A DNA stretch of 64,000 nucleotides from Deltaproteobacteria bacterium (GTDB lineage: Bacteria > Myxococcota_A > Polyangia > Haliangiales > Haliangiaceae), in NCBI GenBank assembly GCA_020630875.1, contig JAHDIH010000003.1, forward strand, positions 148,071 through 212,070. Direction: 5' to 3'. Both the position numbers and the translations under genes were made by a program. The notes beneath the pieces were generated by a model, which saw nothing but the letters and a program-made list of their open reading frames with translations, was not told the DNA's origin and did not search any database. Within the stretch, counting starts at the first letter, position 1; each line of letters opens with the position of its first letter. Positions 26,673 to 36,134 of the stretch are shown here, piece after piece.

Positions 26673-26742
26673 ACCTCTACCTAGAGCAACTGCCATGCCA
26701 CCACTTAACTAGTGTAAATCATTAGGCTTAATGCGAGTAGAA

Positions 26743-26767
26743 TGTGTCACGTGGAACACGTTGTGTC
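26743..26767. repeat. Direct repeats TGTGTC and CACGT(G/T) between acpS and the ECF sigma gene
   Basis: TGTGTC occurs at 26743 and 26762, and CACGTG/CACGTT at 26748 and 26757, so a CACGT-N4-CACGT unit is flanked by TGTGTC. They lie about 75-95 bases upstream of the sigma gene start. They could be an operator; chance is not excluded. Confidence 0.3.
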
Positions 26768-26783
26768 GATTTTGACAGCCTTG

Positions 26784-27149
26784 CTAAGACCTCTCGGCAA
26801 TTACCGTCGCTACGGCCATAGACTTCTCATGAGAAAATGTGACCCAAACGGTAGTCGCGTGACTTAGGGCCAACGCGCGGTCTACAGGTTTAGTCCTCAC
26901 AAGGTAAGGAGCCCCACCACCATTTCTCCCAAAAGAAATGTCGCGCCATTGCATTCCATGCCACCCACCAACGGCTTTAACGAAAGCCTCTTTTCCCGCG
27001 AACCTTGCTGCAATTCTTGCCGAGTCTCCATTGCAAACCGCTAGCTCTAAGGAAGAAAAGAGGCGATTTAAGAAACGGTCGCCATGACGGAGAATGACAT
27101 CATCGATTCGCTTCACGGAAACGAGATCAACGCCGACTCCGCAAATCAT
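26784..27149 (-). CDS. acpS: Holo-[acyl-carrier-protein] synthase
   Basis: A 121-residue phosphopantetheinyl transferase of the AcpS type. It moves 4'-phosphopantetheine from CoA to Ser of acyl carrier protein for fatty acid synthesis. Motifs are G-V-D-L-V-S-V-K-R-I with the Mg-binding Asp8, R-F-A-G-K-E-A-F-V-K-A with Glu, and the final S-H-E-K-S-M-A-V-A. Length is normal. It overlaps glmM by 4 bases (ATGA), so it is translationally coupled as the last gene of the folP-cdaA-cdaR-glmM-acpS cluster. Confidence 0.95.
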   Translation of the reverse strand: MICGVGVDLVSVKRIDDVILRHGDRFLNRLFSSLELAVCNGDSARIAARFAGKEAFVKAVGGWHGMQWRDISFGRNGGGAPYLVRTKPVDRALALSHATTVWVTFSHEKSMAVATVIAERS

Positions 27150-28492
27150 TCTGCAGCAGCTTTTTTTAAGAGTTCTGATAATTCAGTAGCCCAAGTCAAA
27201 ATTTGACTTTCATCGGGACCTTCAATCATCACTCTTGCTTTGGGCTCGGTACCTGAATAGCGAACCAAAACCCTTCCCGTTTGACCAAGTAAGTTTTCAA
27301 TCTCACTTATTCGAGAAACAACCTTGGGCATTGAATCTATGGGAGGTTTACTCTCTACTACAACATTTACCAAAACTTGCGGACTTTTAGTCATCACTCT
27401 TCTCAGTTCAGAAAGTGGACGTCCTGAATCAATCATCATCGACGCGGCCTGAAGTGCAGCGACTATGCCATCTCCTGTAGTTCCGTGCTCCAGAAAGATT
27501 AAGTGACCAGATTGCTCTCCACCTAGCACAATAGACTCTTCTCTCATCTTTGCGACAACGTGACGATCGCCAACTGCCGTTCTGACAAGAGACACTCCCA
27601 TGGAACTCAATCCCTGCTCCAGCCCAATATTAGACATGACGGTAGCTACAACTTTCTTTTGCGGAAGAGCCCCTTGTTCCAAAAGGGCTTTTGCAGCGAT
27701 CGCAATGATTTCATCTCCATCTACAACCGATCCTTTTTCATCTACTAGAATCAATCGATCCGCATCACCGTCGAGTGCCACACCTATTGCCGCACCGTTT
27801 TCAACCACACTTTTCGCAAGAGCTTCAGGATGTAACGCGCCGCATTCGTGGTTAATATTTCTGCCATTAGGAGACGAGTTTAACAGCACAACATCAGCCC
27901 CTAGTTCTTTGAAGACCAAAGGTGCGGACTTGTACGCTGCACCATTGGCGGTATCAATCACAACCTTTAAACCATCTAGGGTCATATGTTTTGGCAGTGC
28001 AGATTTACATCGAACAACATAACGACCGACCGCATCATCTACTCTTTTAGCACCACCAATTTTGTCCGCGGGACTCAAAGAGCGTTGCCAGTTCTCACTT
28101 TCGATAAACTTTTCGATGGCGTCTTGCTCCCGTCCGGGTAGTTTGAAACCATCTCGCCCAAATATCTTAACACCGTTGTCTTGATATGGGTTGTGAGAAG
28201 CACTGATGACAAGCCCCGCATCACAGCGCATCGACGCTGTCAAAAATGCTATTCCGGGAGTAGGAAGTGGCCCCGTAAGGAGCACCCGCCCGCCCGCCGA
28301 GACAATTCCTGATGCCAATGCTGACTCGAACATATATCCAGACAACCGAGTATCTTTTCCAATGATAATCTTCGGACTTTTCCCACCACCAAGTACACTC
28401 GCAACAGCGATACCAAGCTTTTGCATGACATCGCATGTCATTGGATAGACGTTGGCTTTGCCTCTTACACCATCGGTTCCAAAGAATCCCAT
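27146..28492 (-). CDS. glmM: Phosphoglucosamine mutase
   Basis: A 448-residue enzyme that interconverts glucosamine-6-phosphate and glucosamine-1-phosphate for peptidoglycan and LPS precursors. It begins F-F-G-T-D-G-V-R-G, has the phosphoserine loop I-S-A-S-H-N-P (Ser is the phosphorylated residue), the metal loop D-G-D-A-D-R and the sugar loop G-G-E-Q-S-G, and closes with R-Y-S-G-T-E-P-K-A-R-V. All are intact. It starts 8 bases after the cdaR-like gene and follows the classic cdaA-cdaR-glmM order, where CdaA can be inhibited by GlmM binding. Confidence 0.97.
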   Translation of the reverse strand: MGFFGTDGVRGKANVYPMTCDVMQKLGIAVASVLGGGKSPKIIIGKDTRLSGYMFESALASGIVSAGGRVLLTGPLPTPGIAFLTASMRCDAGLVISASHNPYQDNGVKIFGRDGFKLPGREQDAIEKFIESENWQRSLSPADKIGGAKRVDDAVGRYVVRCKSALPKHMTLDGLKVVIDTANGAAYKSAPLVFKELGADVVLLNSSPNGRNINHECGALHPEALAKSVVENGAAIGVALDGDADRLILVDEKGSVVDGDEIIAIAAKALLEQGALPQKKVVATVMSNIGLEQGLSSMGVSLVRTAVGDRHVVAKMREESIVLGGEQSGHLIFLEHGTTGDGIVAALQAASMMIDSGRPLSELRRVMTKSPQVLVNVVVESKPPIDSMPKVVSRISEIENLLGQTGRVLVRYSGTEPKARVMIEGPDESQILTWATELSELLKKAAAE

Positions 28493-28500
28493 ATGATTTT

Positions 28501-29412
28501 TTACCTCGTAGACTGCTTGATAACAACCGAAGTCGGAACAACCTCAAAAGATATCCCAGGAACTGCGGGTTTAACCGTACAGAGAGCTTCTTTGTCGGTT
28601 GCAGCGGTCAAATTAGCATGTACGCTTATCTTTGGAATGCTTTGCAAAGCGAGTCCTGAGCCCCTCGCCAAAACCCTGACTTTTTGGGGACTAAAATCGA
28701 AAGAAGTCCCTGGCGGAGTAGTCAATTTCACTTCAAATGTGCCGAGCTCTTTTTCTACGACTCGTTCCCCCACATCAATCTTCACACTAACACTCTCTGG
28801 GAGAGTGCGTACCAGTTCGTTGGGAAGCTGTAGTTTGGTTACCTCTGTCGCTGATTCTGTTCGTTCATCCAATCGAACCGGCGCCGTAGCAATCTCCGAG
28901 ATACGAGCCAACACGGATTCTGCCCCCGACAGTTTCACTACTGCGGGACTGGCAGTAGCGTTTGTTACCTCATACCCTTGCTTTGGAAGTCCTTCAAGTT
29001 TCACGACGACCTTGACCGACTTTTCACTCGAGCGATCTGTTTCCACGCGTAGCGTTCGCGGATCTGAGCTTACAAACTCCACCCCAGGGGGAAGCGTAAA
29101 TTGATCTCTCACCGTAAAGTCACTTGTACTTTCTGCTGGTACCTTGATCCGGACAGGATCCAACCCCTCTTCGGTGAGCTGTTTCACGCGACGCCACGAA
29201 CCTCTGACGGAAACTTCAACAAAAGCTGGCGGCTCCACCACAAAGGCGCGCTCGCTATCAAGAGAATACGTGACCCCTACTCGAACCCAGCCCACATGAT
29301 TTCGCGTTGTATTTACCAACGCAAACAATGTAATTGCCAAACACAAAGCCACCAGCTTGTATCTAATGTTTTGCGTCACTGCCGCAACGATGAACTCACG
29401 AACCTTTGCCAT
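28501..29412 (-). CDS. cdaR: CdaR / YbbR-domain regulator of diadenylate cyclase
   Basis: About 303 residues from the ATG at 29412 (M-A-K-V-R-E-F), which overlaps the end of cdaA by 17 bases. One N-terminal transmembrane helix (about 17-38: K-L-V-A-L-C-L-A-I-T-L-F) is followed by three YbbR-type beta domains of ~80 residues, recognised by V-x-V-x-V-x-G-x(5)-L repeats such as V-S-V-R-G-S-W and V-K-L-S-G-A-E-S-V-L. It lies outside the inner membrane and modulates CdaA. An in-frame start 16 codons further upstream would extend the overlap and is less likely. Confidence 0.88.
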   Translation of the reverse strand: MAKVREFIVAAVTQNIRYKLVALCLAITLFALVNTTRNHVGWVRVGVTYSLDSERAFVVEPPAFVEVSVRGSWRRVKQLTEEGLDPVRIKVPAESTSDFTVRDQFTLPPGVEFVSSDPRTLRVETDRSSEKSVKVVVKLEGLPKQGYEVTNATASPAVVKLSGAESVLARISEIATAPVRLDERTESATEVTKLQLPNELVRTLPESVSVKIDVGERVVEKELGTFEVKLTTPPGTSFDFSPQKVRVLARGSGLALQSIPKISVHANLTAATDKEALCTVKPAVPGISFEVVPTSVVIKQSTR

Positions 29413-30295
29413 GAGTCCCCCGTTCTGATGGTTCGTCCACTGTGCCAGCCAGGCCTGCAAATGCCTTTCCTATCTCCGCGGCCGCCTTGGCTTCTTCCTC
29501 TACTTTCTTTGTTTCCTTTTCAGAATCAAACAGAGAACTTAGCGCATTTCGTACTTCTTCTTCCTCAAGGTCGCGCGCAATGCTCCCTTTCAAGCATAAA
29601 GAAACCTCCCCTCGCTCTTCGGACACGACCAGAGCAATGGCATCTGTTTCCTCTGTAATTCCAATCGCTGCGCGATGACGTGTCCCAAGATCCCCCGCCA
29701 AAGAGACCTGCTGCGATAAAGGAAGCAGCACCCCTGCCCGAGAAATTCTCAAACGCTTGTTTACTACAACGGCACCATCGTGCAGTGCATTAATTCGCGA
29801 CGGAACGAAGAGTGCCATGACAAGTTCCCTGGAAACTCTAGCGTCTAGGTCTTTGCCATGCTCAGCGAATGCACTAATTCCCGCTTCTCGCTCAAACACC
29901 ACAATAGCTCCCGTCCGTTGCTTTGCGAGCTGCATTAAGGCAGAAACGACTTCGTCAACTACATGAACCAACTGATAGGACTGCCCCGACTGCATGACCT
30001 GCCCCAAACGAGTAAGTCCTCGACGGATGTCTTGCTGAAACAAAACAATGATAATGATTATAAAATAACTGATGATGCTGTTGAGAATCCATGACAACGT
30101 TGTCATCTGAAGTCTCTCAGCGATAAAGAATGCAAAGCCCAAAATAGCAATGCCTAACACCATTTGTTGGGCACGCGTTCCACGAATAATGAGGAGAACT
30201 CGGTAGATCAAGTAGAAGACAACGAAGATGTCCAATGCCATCACAAGTAGCCGCGTCCACGACGTATCTCCAGTGAGCGCTTGCAACCAAGACAT
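29396..30295 (-). CDS. cdaA: Diadenylate cyclase CdaA (DisA_N domain)
   Basis: About 299 residues from the ATG at 30295. Three transmembrane helices (about 15-85) are followed by the DisA_N cyclase domain with both hallmark motifs, D-G-A (N-A-L-H-D-G-A-V-V) and R-H-R (G-T-R-H-R-A-A-I-G), so it should make c-di-AMP from two ATP. A charged Glu/Lys tail of ~60 residues follows. It starts as TAATG on the folP stop and overlaps cdaR, forming an operon with glmM. A PgpH hydrolase is encoded nearby. The upstream ATG in the same frame is not needed. Confidence 0.95.
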   Translation of the reverse strand: MSWLQALTGDTSWTRLLVMALDIFVVFYLIYRVLLIIRGTRAQQMVLGIAILGFAFFIAERLQMTTLSWILNSIISYFIIIIIVLFQQDIRRGLTRLGQVMQSGQSYQLVHVVDEVVSALMQLAKQRTGAIVVFEREAGISAFAEHGKDLDARVSRELVMALFVPSRINALHDGAVVVNKRLRISRAGVLLPLSQQVSLAGDLGTRHRAAIGITEETDAIALVVSEERGEVSLCLKGSIARDLEEEEVRNALSSLFDSEKETKKVEEEAKAAAEIGKAFAGLAGTVDEPSERGTHGKGS

Positions 30296-31110
30296 TATTG
30301 CTGGGCCTCCTTTGCCCATGCCGCATTAAACTCCAGAGCCATCCGAGTCGTATGCGGAGAATGAACTCGAACCATGTGCGCTCCTGCATCGATGGAACGC
30401 TTTGAGACCAAAGCGCTGGCGAAATCTACTAACGCTTCGTTATCTGCCCATGGAAAAAGCGCTCTCACAAACCTCTTTCGAGATGCCCCGATGAGAACCG
30501 GTGCGTTGCAGGCGTTCACGACCTCAAGACTTCTGTCCACAAGAGCGATGTTATCTTTGACATTCTTTCCAAACCCCAAGCATGGATCCACCACTGTTTT
30601 TTTTCTCAGAATGGACGGCATCTTAGCGATTAGATTTACTAAGTCCGACTTGGTTGCCGTAGCGTCAACTTGATTCTTCTCGGTGTGAATCGTTTCGAAA
30701 CTGTCAGCCCGAACGTGTCCCGCAATATACAGCTTCGCTTGAGACGCTACGTTCCACATGTTGCAGTCAAATTTTCCACCGGAAATATCATTTACGATTT
30801 CAGCCCCCGCCGCAAGCGCAGCCTTGGCTACCTCTGATTTAGTAGTATCTATCGAAACTACAATTCCACGTCGACTCAGTGACTCCACTACTTGTGTGGT
30901 TCTAGAAATTTCTTCTTCGATAGTTACGGCAGTGCTGCCTGGTCTTGTGGATTCCCCGCCCACATCGACAACACTCGCTCCCCCTTGGACCAACAGTTCG
31001 GCTTGGGTCACCGCTTTGCTAGGATCGCAAAATTTTCCCCCGTCAGAGAACGAGTCTGGGGTTAGATTTAATATGCCAACGATCACGGGAGATGACCAAT
31101 CAATAGTCAT
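30295..31110 (-). CDS. folP: Dihydropteroate synthase
   Basis: About 271 residues starting at ATG 31110, 11 codons inside a longer frame. It condenses p-aminobenzoate with dihydropterin pyrophosphate in folate synthesis and is the sulfonamide target. Motifs are G-I-L-N-L-T-P-D-S-F-S-D-G-G, D-V-G-G-E-S-T-R-P-G, N-D-I-S-G and a late G-A-S-R-K-R-F. The stop overlaps the cdaA start as TAATG. This folP-cdaA-glmM order is common in bacteria that make c-di-AMP. Confidence 0.95.
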   Translation of the reverse strand: MTIDWSSPVIVGILNLTPDSFSDGGKFCDPSKAVTQAELLVQGGASVVDVGGESTRPGSTAVTIEEEISRTTQVVESLSRRGIVVSIDTTKSEVAKAALAAGAEIVNDISGGKFDCNMWNVASQAKLYIAGHVRADSFETIHTEKNQVDATATKSDLVNLIAKMPSILRKKTVVDPCLGFGKNVKDNIALVDRSLEVVNACNAPVLIGASRKRFVRALFPWADNEALVDFASALVSKRSIDAGAHMVRVHSPHTTRMALEFNAAWAKEAQQ

Positions 31111-31196
31111 TCCACTACAGAACGTAACTTGCTCAAACCCCACATCGTATTATTGCGTGCGCAAGCCTTAGGGAAAAGCCAAAGCGCCCACAATCG

Positions 31197-33143
31197 TTAG
31201 ACTGGCTCTGGTTCCGGTAATCCAAGACCAGGGCTTTCAGCCGTCTTGACTGGCTTGGAGTTGCGCTTGGTACGAGGAGTCGGTCTCTCAATGCTTCCGC
31301 CGGCAAGAAGTGTTTTAATTTCCTCCCCTGCAAGGGTTTCGTACTCTAAGAGCCCCTCAGCTACCGCATCCAAGCCCGCTCTGTTCTTCTTGAGCAAGTC
31401 CAAAGCTCTGTCGTATTGCTCCACTGCGATACGCCTAACTTCCGCATCAATTTTCTGAGCGGTTTCTTGAGAGTAAGCCTCGCCTCCACTAGACATTTCA
31501 CGACCGAGAAATACTTCTCCGCCACCAGATGAAAAGTTAAGTGGTCCGATAGCATCGCTCATGCCCCACTCTTTCACCATTCTCCGAGCAAGGTCGGTGG
31601 CTTGTTCGATATCATTTCCAGCCCCTGTGGTGCGTTGGTTAAATACAAGTTCTTCTGCTGCCCGGCCGCCCATCATTATTGCAATTCGATTGAGCGCAAA
31701 CACGCGCGTCAAACTGAGTCGGTCCTCTACCGGCAACTGCTGAGTCAAACCAAGGGCTCGACCTCGCGGAATAATCGTAACTTTGTGCAATGGGTCGGCT
31801 TGCTCTCCTACAAGGAGTGCTACCAAAGCATGACCGGCCTCGTGAAACGCCGTTGTCTTTTTCTCTTTGTCACTAATTATTGCAGACCGCCGCTCCGTGC
31901 CCATGAGCACCTTATCTTTAGCATCTTCAAAGTCGACCATTTCAACAATGTCTTTATTCTTACGCGCAGCGATCAGCGCAGACTCATTCACGAGGTTTTC
32001 CAGGTCGGCGCCAGAAAAACCTGGTGTTCCTCGCGCGATGACTTCGAGGTCGACTTTGTCTCCCACTGGCACTTTTCGCACGTGGACTTTGAGAATTCCG
32101 TGACGGCCTCCAAGGTCAGGCCGAGGTACGACGATTCTGCGATCGAAGCGACCCGGCCGCAACAATGCAGGATCCAGGACGTCGGGACGGTTCGTGGCAG
32201 CCACCAAAATTACGCCATCGTTCGACTCGAATCCATCCATCTCCACAAGAAGTTGGTTAAGAGTTTGTTCGCGTTCGTCGTGTCCTCCGCCTAGCCCCGC
32301 GCCACGTTGACGACCAACGGCATCGATCTCATCGATAAAAATGATGCATGGAGCGTTCTTCTTGCCTTGCTCGAAGAGATCGCGAACCCGTGAGGCACCA
32401 ACCCCAACGAACATTTCGACAAAGTCCGAACCCGAGATAGAGAAAAACGGCACTCCCGCTTCCCCGGCGATGGCTCGAGCAAGTAGCGTTTTTCCAGTGC
32501 CGGGAGGTCCCATCATGAGAACGCCCTTTGGGATACGCCCACCGAGTCGTGTGAATTTTTTGGGGTCTTTTAGGAAATCGATTATTTCTTCGACTTCATC
32601 TTTGGCTTCGTCGACCCCGGCTACATCTTTGAAAGTGACTTTGTTTTGGTTCTCCGTCATTAAGCGAGCTTTTGATTTTCCAAAACTCATTGCTTTGCCG
32701 CCACTGGCTTGCAGCTGCTTCATAAAGAAGAAGAACACAAAAAGTAGAAACAGCATCGGCAACCACGAAATCAGAAGATTCTGCCAGAACGAACTGGCTT
32801 GGGTTTGTTCCGTCTTATACGTCAGAGCCGAAACCTCTGAGCCAAACTTTTCTTTAGCTTCTAAAACTTTACGCTCCAGCTCTCCGGGATAAGGCGCCCG
32901 GAAGTGTTTCTTGTTCCCGTTGTTGAATTCGACGACGTATTTAGCGGAGGTATCCCCGGTCAGCGTGTGAGCCGTGATTGACTTGATAGAAGAAGCTTCA
33001 TTTTTGTCGTTCAATAATGCGGCTACTGCCGTCAGATCGGTTTCAGTCGACTTGCCATCACCTTCCGTAAACAAGTTGTAAACCATTACGAAAACTAGAA
33101 TGAGAGTCACCCAGAGTAGGAGTGTTTTATGAGATTGTTTCAC
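31197..33143 (-). CDS. ftsH: ATP-dependent zinc metalloprotease FtsH
   Basis: A 648-residue membrane AAA+ protease. Two N-terminal helices flank a ~80-residue periplasmic loop. The AAA module has Walker A G-P-P-G-T-G-K-T, the pore F-V-E-M-F-V-G-V-G, Walker B I-F-I-D-E-I-D and the second region of homology N-R-P-D-V-L-D-P. The zinc site H-E-A-G-H lies in the C-terminal protease domain. It degrades membrane and short-lived cytosolic proteins. The start is GTG with GAGG 8 bases upstream. It follows tilS by 57 bases, the conserved tilS-ftsH order, with folP next. Confidence 0.97.
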   Translation of the reverse strand: MKQSHKTLLLWVTLILVFVMVYNLFTEGDGKSTETDLTAVAALLNDKNEASSIKSITAHTLTGDTSAKYVVEFNNGNKKHFRAPYPGELERKVLEAKEKFGSEVSALTYKTEQTQASSFWQNLLISWLPMLFLLFVFFFFMKQLQASGGKAMSFGKSKARLMTENQNKVTFKDVAGVDEAKDEVEEIIDFLKDPKKFTRLGGRIPKGVLMMGPPGTGKTLLARAIAGEAGVPFFSISGSDFVEMFVGVGASRVRDLFEQGKKNAPCIIFIDEIDAVGRQRGAGLGGGHDEREQTLNQLLVEMDGFESNDGVILVAATNRPDVLDPALLRPGRFDRRIVVPRPDLGGRHGILKVHVRKVPVGDKVDLEVIARGTPGFSGADLENLVNESALIAARKNKDIVEMVDFEDAKDKVLMGTERRSAIISDKEKKTTAFHEAGHALVALLVGEQADPLHKVTIIPRGRALGLTQQLPVEDRLSLTRVFALNRIAIMMGGRAAEELVFNQRTTGAGNDIEQATDLARRMVKEWGMSDAIGPLNFSSGGGEVFLGREMSSGGEAYSQETAQKIDAEVRRIAVEQYDRALDLLKKNRAGLDAVAEGLLEYETLAGEEIKTLLAGGSIERPTPRTKRNSKPVKTAESPGLGLPEPEPV

Positions 33144-33200
33144 AGATATCCTCGCCTTTACGCGTCGTCAGTATGGCATGGTTTCCCGCTACCTGCATCC

Positions 33201-34361
33201 TTAGTAGCCATCCGATCTATGTACGTCAACCTCAGTGGAACTCACACCATACGCCAATCCGACCTCTTCCGCCCAAAGAAGTCGCCCATCGGACGCCGCC
33301 AACACACGCATTTGGGACCGTCGCCAACGAGAAACTTTCGATTCAGCGTACAAATCAGACAGCTTCTTTGACCGGCCCTTCAATCGATGCGGTCGAAACC
33401 GGTCGCCTGGTTGTACCAACCGCAATCGCGAATCTTTTGGTGCAATCGCAATTTTTAGGACGGGTGGCGGTGAAATTTCGTGGTCCCATCGCAGTTCATT
33501 GTAGTGACGCCGTAGCCCTGGAATCGAAGAGTTCTTGCTCCCTGCAGAGGAACTCGTAAGTTTAAGCAACTGTTGCATCGATTCTCTGCTGGGACGGCTG
33601 CGTCCGCAGGCCTGTATCCAATCACTTAAAATGGCGGCTCGCATTACATCGTCGGCGGGAAGCTCGTGAATATCCAACCTATCGGTAGCTGGACGATTCT
33701 GCTCCACGACAGCCCTCAGAGAACTAATATCCCGCGCCAGATTAATCAGACCGTCGTCTATGGATGGATTCTCGCGGCGAAGTATTGGCAGTATTTCGTG
33801 CCTTACGCGATTGCGAAAGTAGTCGCGAGATTGATTGCTTGGATCCAGGGAGAAATGGAGTCCTCTCTCCGCAGCGTAGTTCAAGATGTCTTGGCGAGAA
33901 AACTCAAAAAGCGGCCGCACGTACGAACCTCTTTTCTTCGGAATTCCTGACAGAGAGCGCCAATTGTCTCCGCGAATTAGTCTCATTAAGACCGTTTCCG
34001 CCTGATCGGACGCGGTGTGGCCCAACGCCACGGTTCCCTCTTCCTTATCAAAAACATGGTACCTCGCTTTTCGCGCGGCATCTTCCCAACCATTCCCGGT
34101 TTCTTCCACAGCCACCGGAACGACTCGACATAAAGCATTTAGCTGGTCCCCATGTCTTTTCATTTGTGCAATTTCCTTCGAAATATCACGGTTCTGGTGG
34201 TCAATCATCAAAAGGGATAACGGCCGACTCGGGGTCGCTAACCTCAGAGCGTCCGCCAAAACTACGGAGTCAGGGCCCCCCGAGTATCCTACGGTGACAC
34301 CTTCAGGCGAAGGAATGGCCTTTTGCATCGCCCTTACGACTTTTCCGGTGATGTGAGCCAC
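33201..34361 (-). CDS. tilS: tRNA(Ile)-lysidine synthase
   Basis: A 386-residue N-type ATP pyrophosphatase that changes the wobble C of tRNA-Ile(CAU) to lysidine, so that it reads AUA. The P-loop is S-G-G-P-D-S (about 27-32), followed by G-H-T-A-S-D-Q-A-E-T-V and R-N-R-V-R-H-E-I-L-P. The C-terminal half is the substrate-binding region, with P-G-D-R-F-R-P. Start GTG. Order tilS-ftsH-folP is conserved in many bacteria. Long plus-strand frames over it are shadows. Confidence 0.94.
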   Translation of the reverse strand: MAHITGKVVRAMQKAIPSPEGVTVGYSGGPDSVVLADALRLATPSRPLSLLMIDHQNRDISKEIAQMKRHGDQLNALCRVVPVAVEETGNGWEDAARKARYHVFDKEEGTVALGHTASDQAETVLMRLIRGDNWRSLSGIPKKRGSYVRPLFEFSRQDILNYAAERGLHFSLDPSNQSRDYFRNRVRHEILPILRRENPSIDDGLINLARDISSLRAVVEQNRPATDRLDIHELPADDVMRAAILSDWIQACGRSRPSRESMQQLLKLTSSSAGSKNSSIPGLRRHYNELRWDHEISPPPVLKIAIAPKDSRLRLVQPGDRFRPHRLKGRSKKLSDLYAESKVSRWRRSQMRVLAASDGRLLWAEEVGLAYGVSSTEVDVHRSDGY

Positions 34362-34427
34362 GATGCTACTTAACCGTCAATCCAGCTTATTTGCCAGCAT
34401 AAAACTGCTTCGAAACCGGCGCATGAG

Positions 34428-36029
34428 ATGGTATTGGACTACTTCATGGCGTCCATCACAAGTCCCATCGTCTCTTCGCTGTCCCCTCACAAGATCGCGA
34501 ATTCGTTAATCGATGCAGAAGATCCACTGCAAGCCGTTCAAGCTTTGCCGGAGCAAGACTTCTTCTTGCTAATCAAACGTATCGGCATTGAAGACTCCCT
34601 AGAGCTGTTAGCGCTGGCATCCCAGCAACAGTGGCAAGCATGCTTGGACTTAGATGTGTGGCTTGGCGATCGAGTCAATGTCCCGAACGTGCATATTTGG
34701 CTAAATGCGCTGTTGCATATCGGTTACGAAAAGTTGGGAGAAATTTGGCAAAGTGTCGACCCCGAGTTAACGGCGCTTGTCTTACAGCGAGACTGTGAAA
34801 TCTTCGATTTGTCACTAGGAGAGGAACCATACGACCACGACGATCGTACGCGGATTACAACTCCTGATACGTTTTTCATACTGGTCGTAAAGGAAGACGA
34901 CCCAGAAAAAGCAAAGTGGCTAAATCATCTTGTAGACTTTCTCTACAGGTTCGATCAGAGGGTCGCCCGATTGTCTATCATGGCAGCGCGCAGCGAGCTT
35001 CCCGCACAACTGGAAGAAAATGCCTATCGCTGGCGCAGTGGGCGAGTAGCAGACTTAGGTTTCACAGAATACTTTGACGCCCTAAAAATATTTGCTCCCA
35101 TTGATATCGCGTCCGTCACTTTAGACGAAGGTACCAGTGATCAGTTTACGGACCTCAATCCTGCCTCACCATTACCGGCAATTATTGCGAGTCAATCGGA
35201 AGAGAGCTTCCTCCGCCAAGCGCTCAACCTGATCGAAAGCAAAGATTCCCAAATAGCCACAAGTAAAGGGCTGATGGTTCTTGCCAACAACGCACTGTCT
35301 GCCCTTCGCGTGACCACGAGTGACGATGAAGCGATGACGGCAGCAATAAAGTCCACCATGGCAACCCTGTCGCTAGGGCTTGAGCATCTTTCAGGAGGAG
35401 AAGCCGAAGTGGGCGTAAAAGCGCTGCAGCAAGTGGCAATCAGTAGAATTCACCGGGTCGGGGTGGCACTAATTAGAAAAGTCGCCAACGCTGCGAGAAC
35501 TCTCGTGAGCAACAAACCTGCCTTCTCCGGCGGCGACAAACAAATCCTCGAAGGCCTCACCAGATTCATGCCAGCGTTTGCCGAATCCATCGACGAACCT
35601 GGTTCTCTAGCTTTCAGACCAATAGAGTCCAAAGGTGATTTGTCTACCATCGCCATCAGATTGACCGAGATGGCAGCCGGTGCATCGCTTTTGAAAGTGA
35701 TACTGGGAGACAGCGATGTTGGCGAGGCATCTGTTGCAGACTGCATTTCTACCGCACTGTTGACCACCGCCCTCGATCAAGGAGAGGCTAAGTTCCGCTT
35801 TCTAAGCAAATCAGACCTTGCCTATATCGCGGCTTGGAAAATGCAGCCAGAGCGATGGCTCAAAACTCACCAAGCGTTTAGAAACTTGATCGGCAAGCTC
35901 AATATTGGAATCGCCGAAGGAATATTTGATTCCTTACTTTTGAGGCACGCCAAGCGCGCAGAAGAAATTGTCGCCGACATCGACGTCGATGCTAATCCTA
36001 AGTTTTTGTCTGGTCTGCTTTTCCAATAA
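34428..36029 (+). CDS. DUF6178-like cytoplasmic protein
   Basis: A 533-residue soluble protein that I match to DUF6178, a family seen mainly in deltaproteobacterial lineages and of unknown function. Recognisable segments are F-F-L-L-I-K-R-I-G-I-E-D-S-L-E-L-L-A-L-A, D-L-D-V-W-L, T-P-D-T-F-F-I-L and the Y-R-W-R-S-G-R-V-A-D-L-G-F block. The rest is mostly helical with no membrane segment or catalytic signature. ATG 34428 or ATG 34446 could be the start; the second follows TATTGG by 8 bases. It is divergent from tilS, with 66 bases between. Confidence 0.7.
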   Translation: MVLDYFMASITSPIVSSLSPHKIANSLIDAEDPLQAVQALPEQDFFLLIKRIGIEDSLELLALASQQQWQACLDLDVWLGDRVNVPNVHIWLNALLHIGYEKLGEIWQSVDPELTALVLQRDCEIFDLSLGEEPYDHDDRTRITTPDTFFILVVKEDDPEKAKWLNHLVDFLYRFDQRVARLSIMAARSELPAQLEENAYRWRSGRVADLGFTEYFDALKIFAPIDIASVTLDEGTSDQFTDLNPASPLPAIIASQSEESFLRQALNLIESKDSQIATSKGLMVLANNALSALRVTTSDDEAMTAAIKSTMATLSLGLEHLSGGEAEVGVKALQQVAISRIHRVGVALIRKVANAARTLVSNKPAFSGGDKQILEGLTRFMPAFAESIDEPGSLAFRPIESKGDLSTIAIRLTEMAAGASLLKVILGDSDVGEASVADCISTALLTTALDQGEAKFRFLSKSDLAYIAAWKMQPERWLKTHQAFRNLIGKLNIGIAEGIFDSLLLRHAKRAEEIVADIDVDANPKFLSGLLFQ

Positions 36030-36134
36030 TACAACCTCATTAATTTCAGTAACTTAGAAACGATCCTGCCTCACGGCCATGCTGTATCGCGTCAATTCCT
36101 TGAGATATCCGACGAGGATTGATAAAGCCAGCAC

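Noticed and set aside
31602..32294. 230-residue plus-strand frame inside ftsH
   Set aside because: Antisense of the FtsH AAA domain; no family resemblance.
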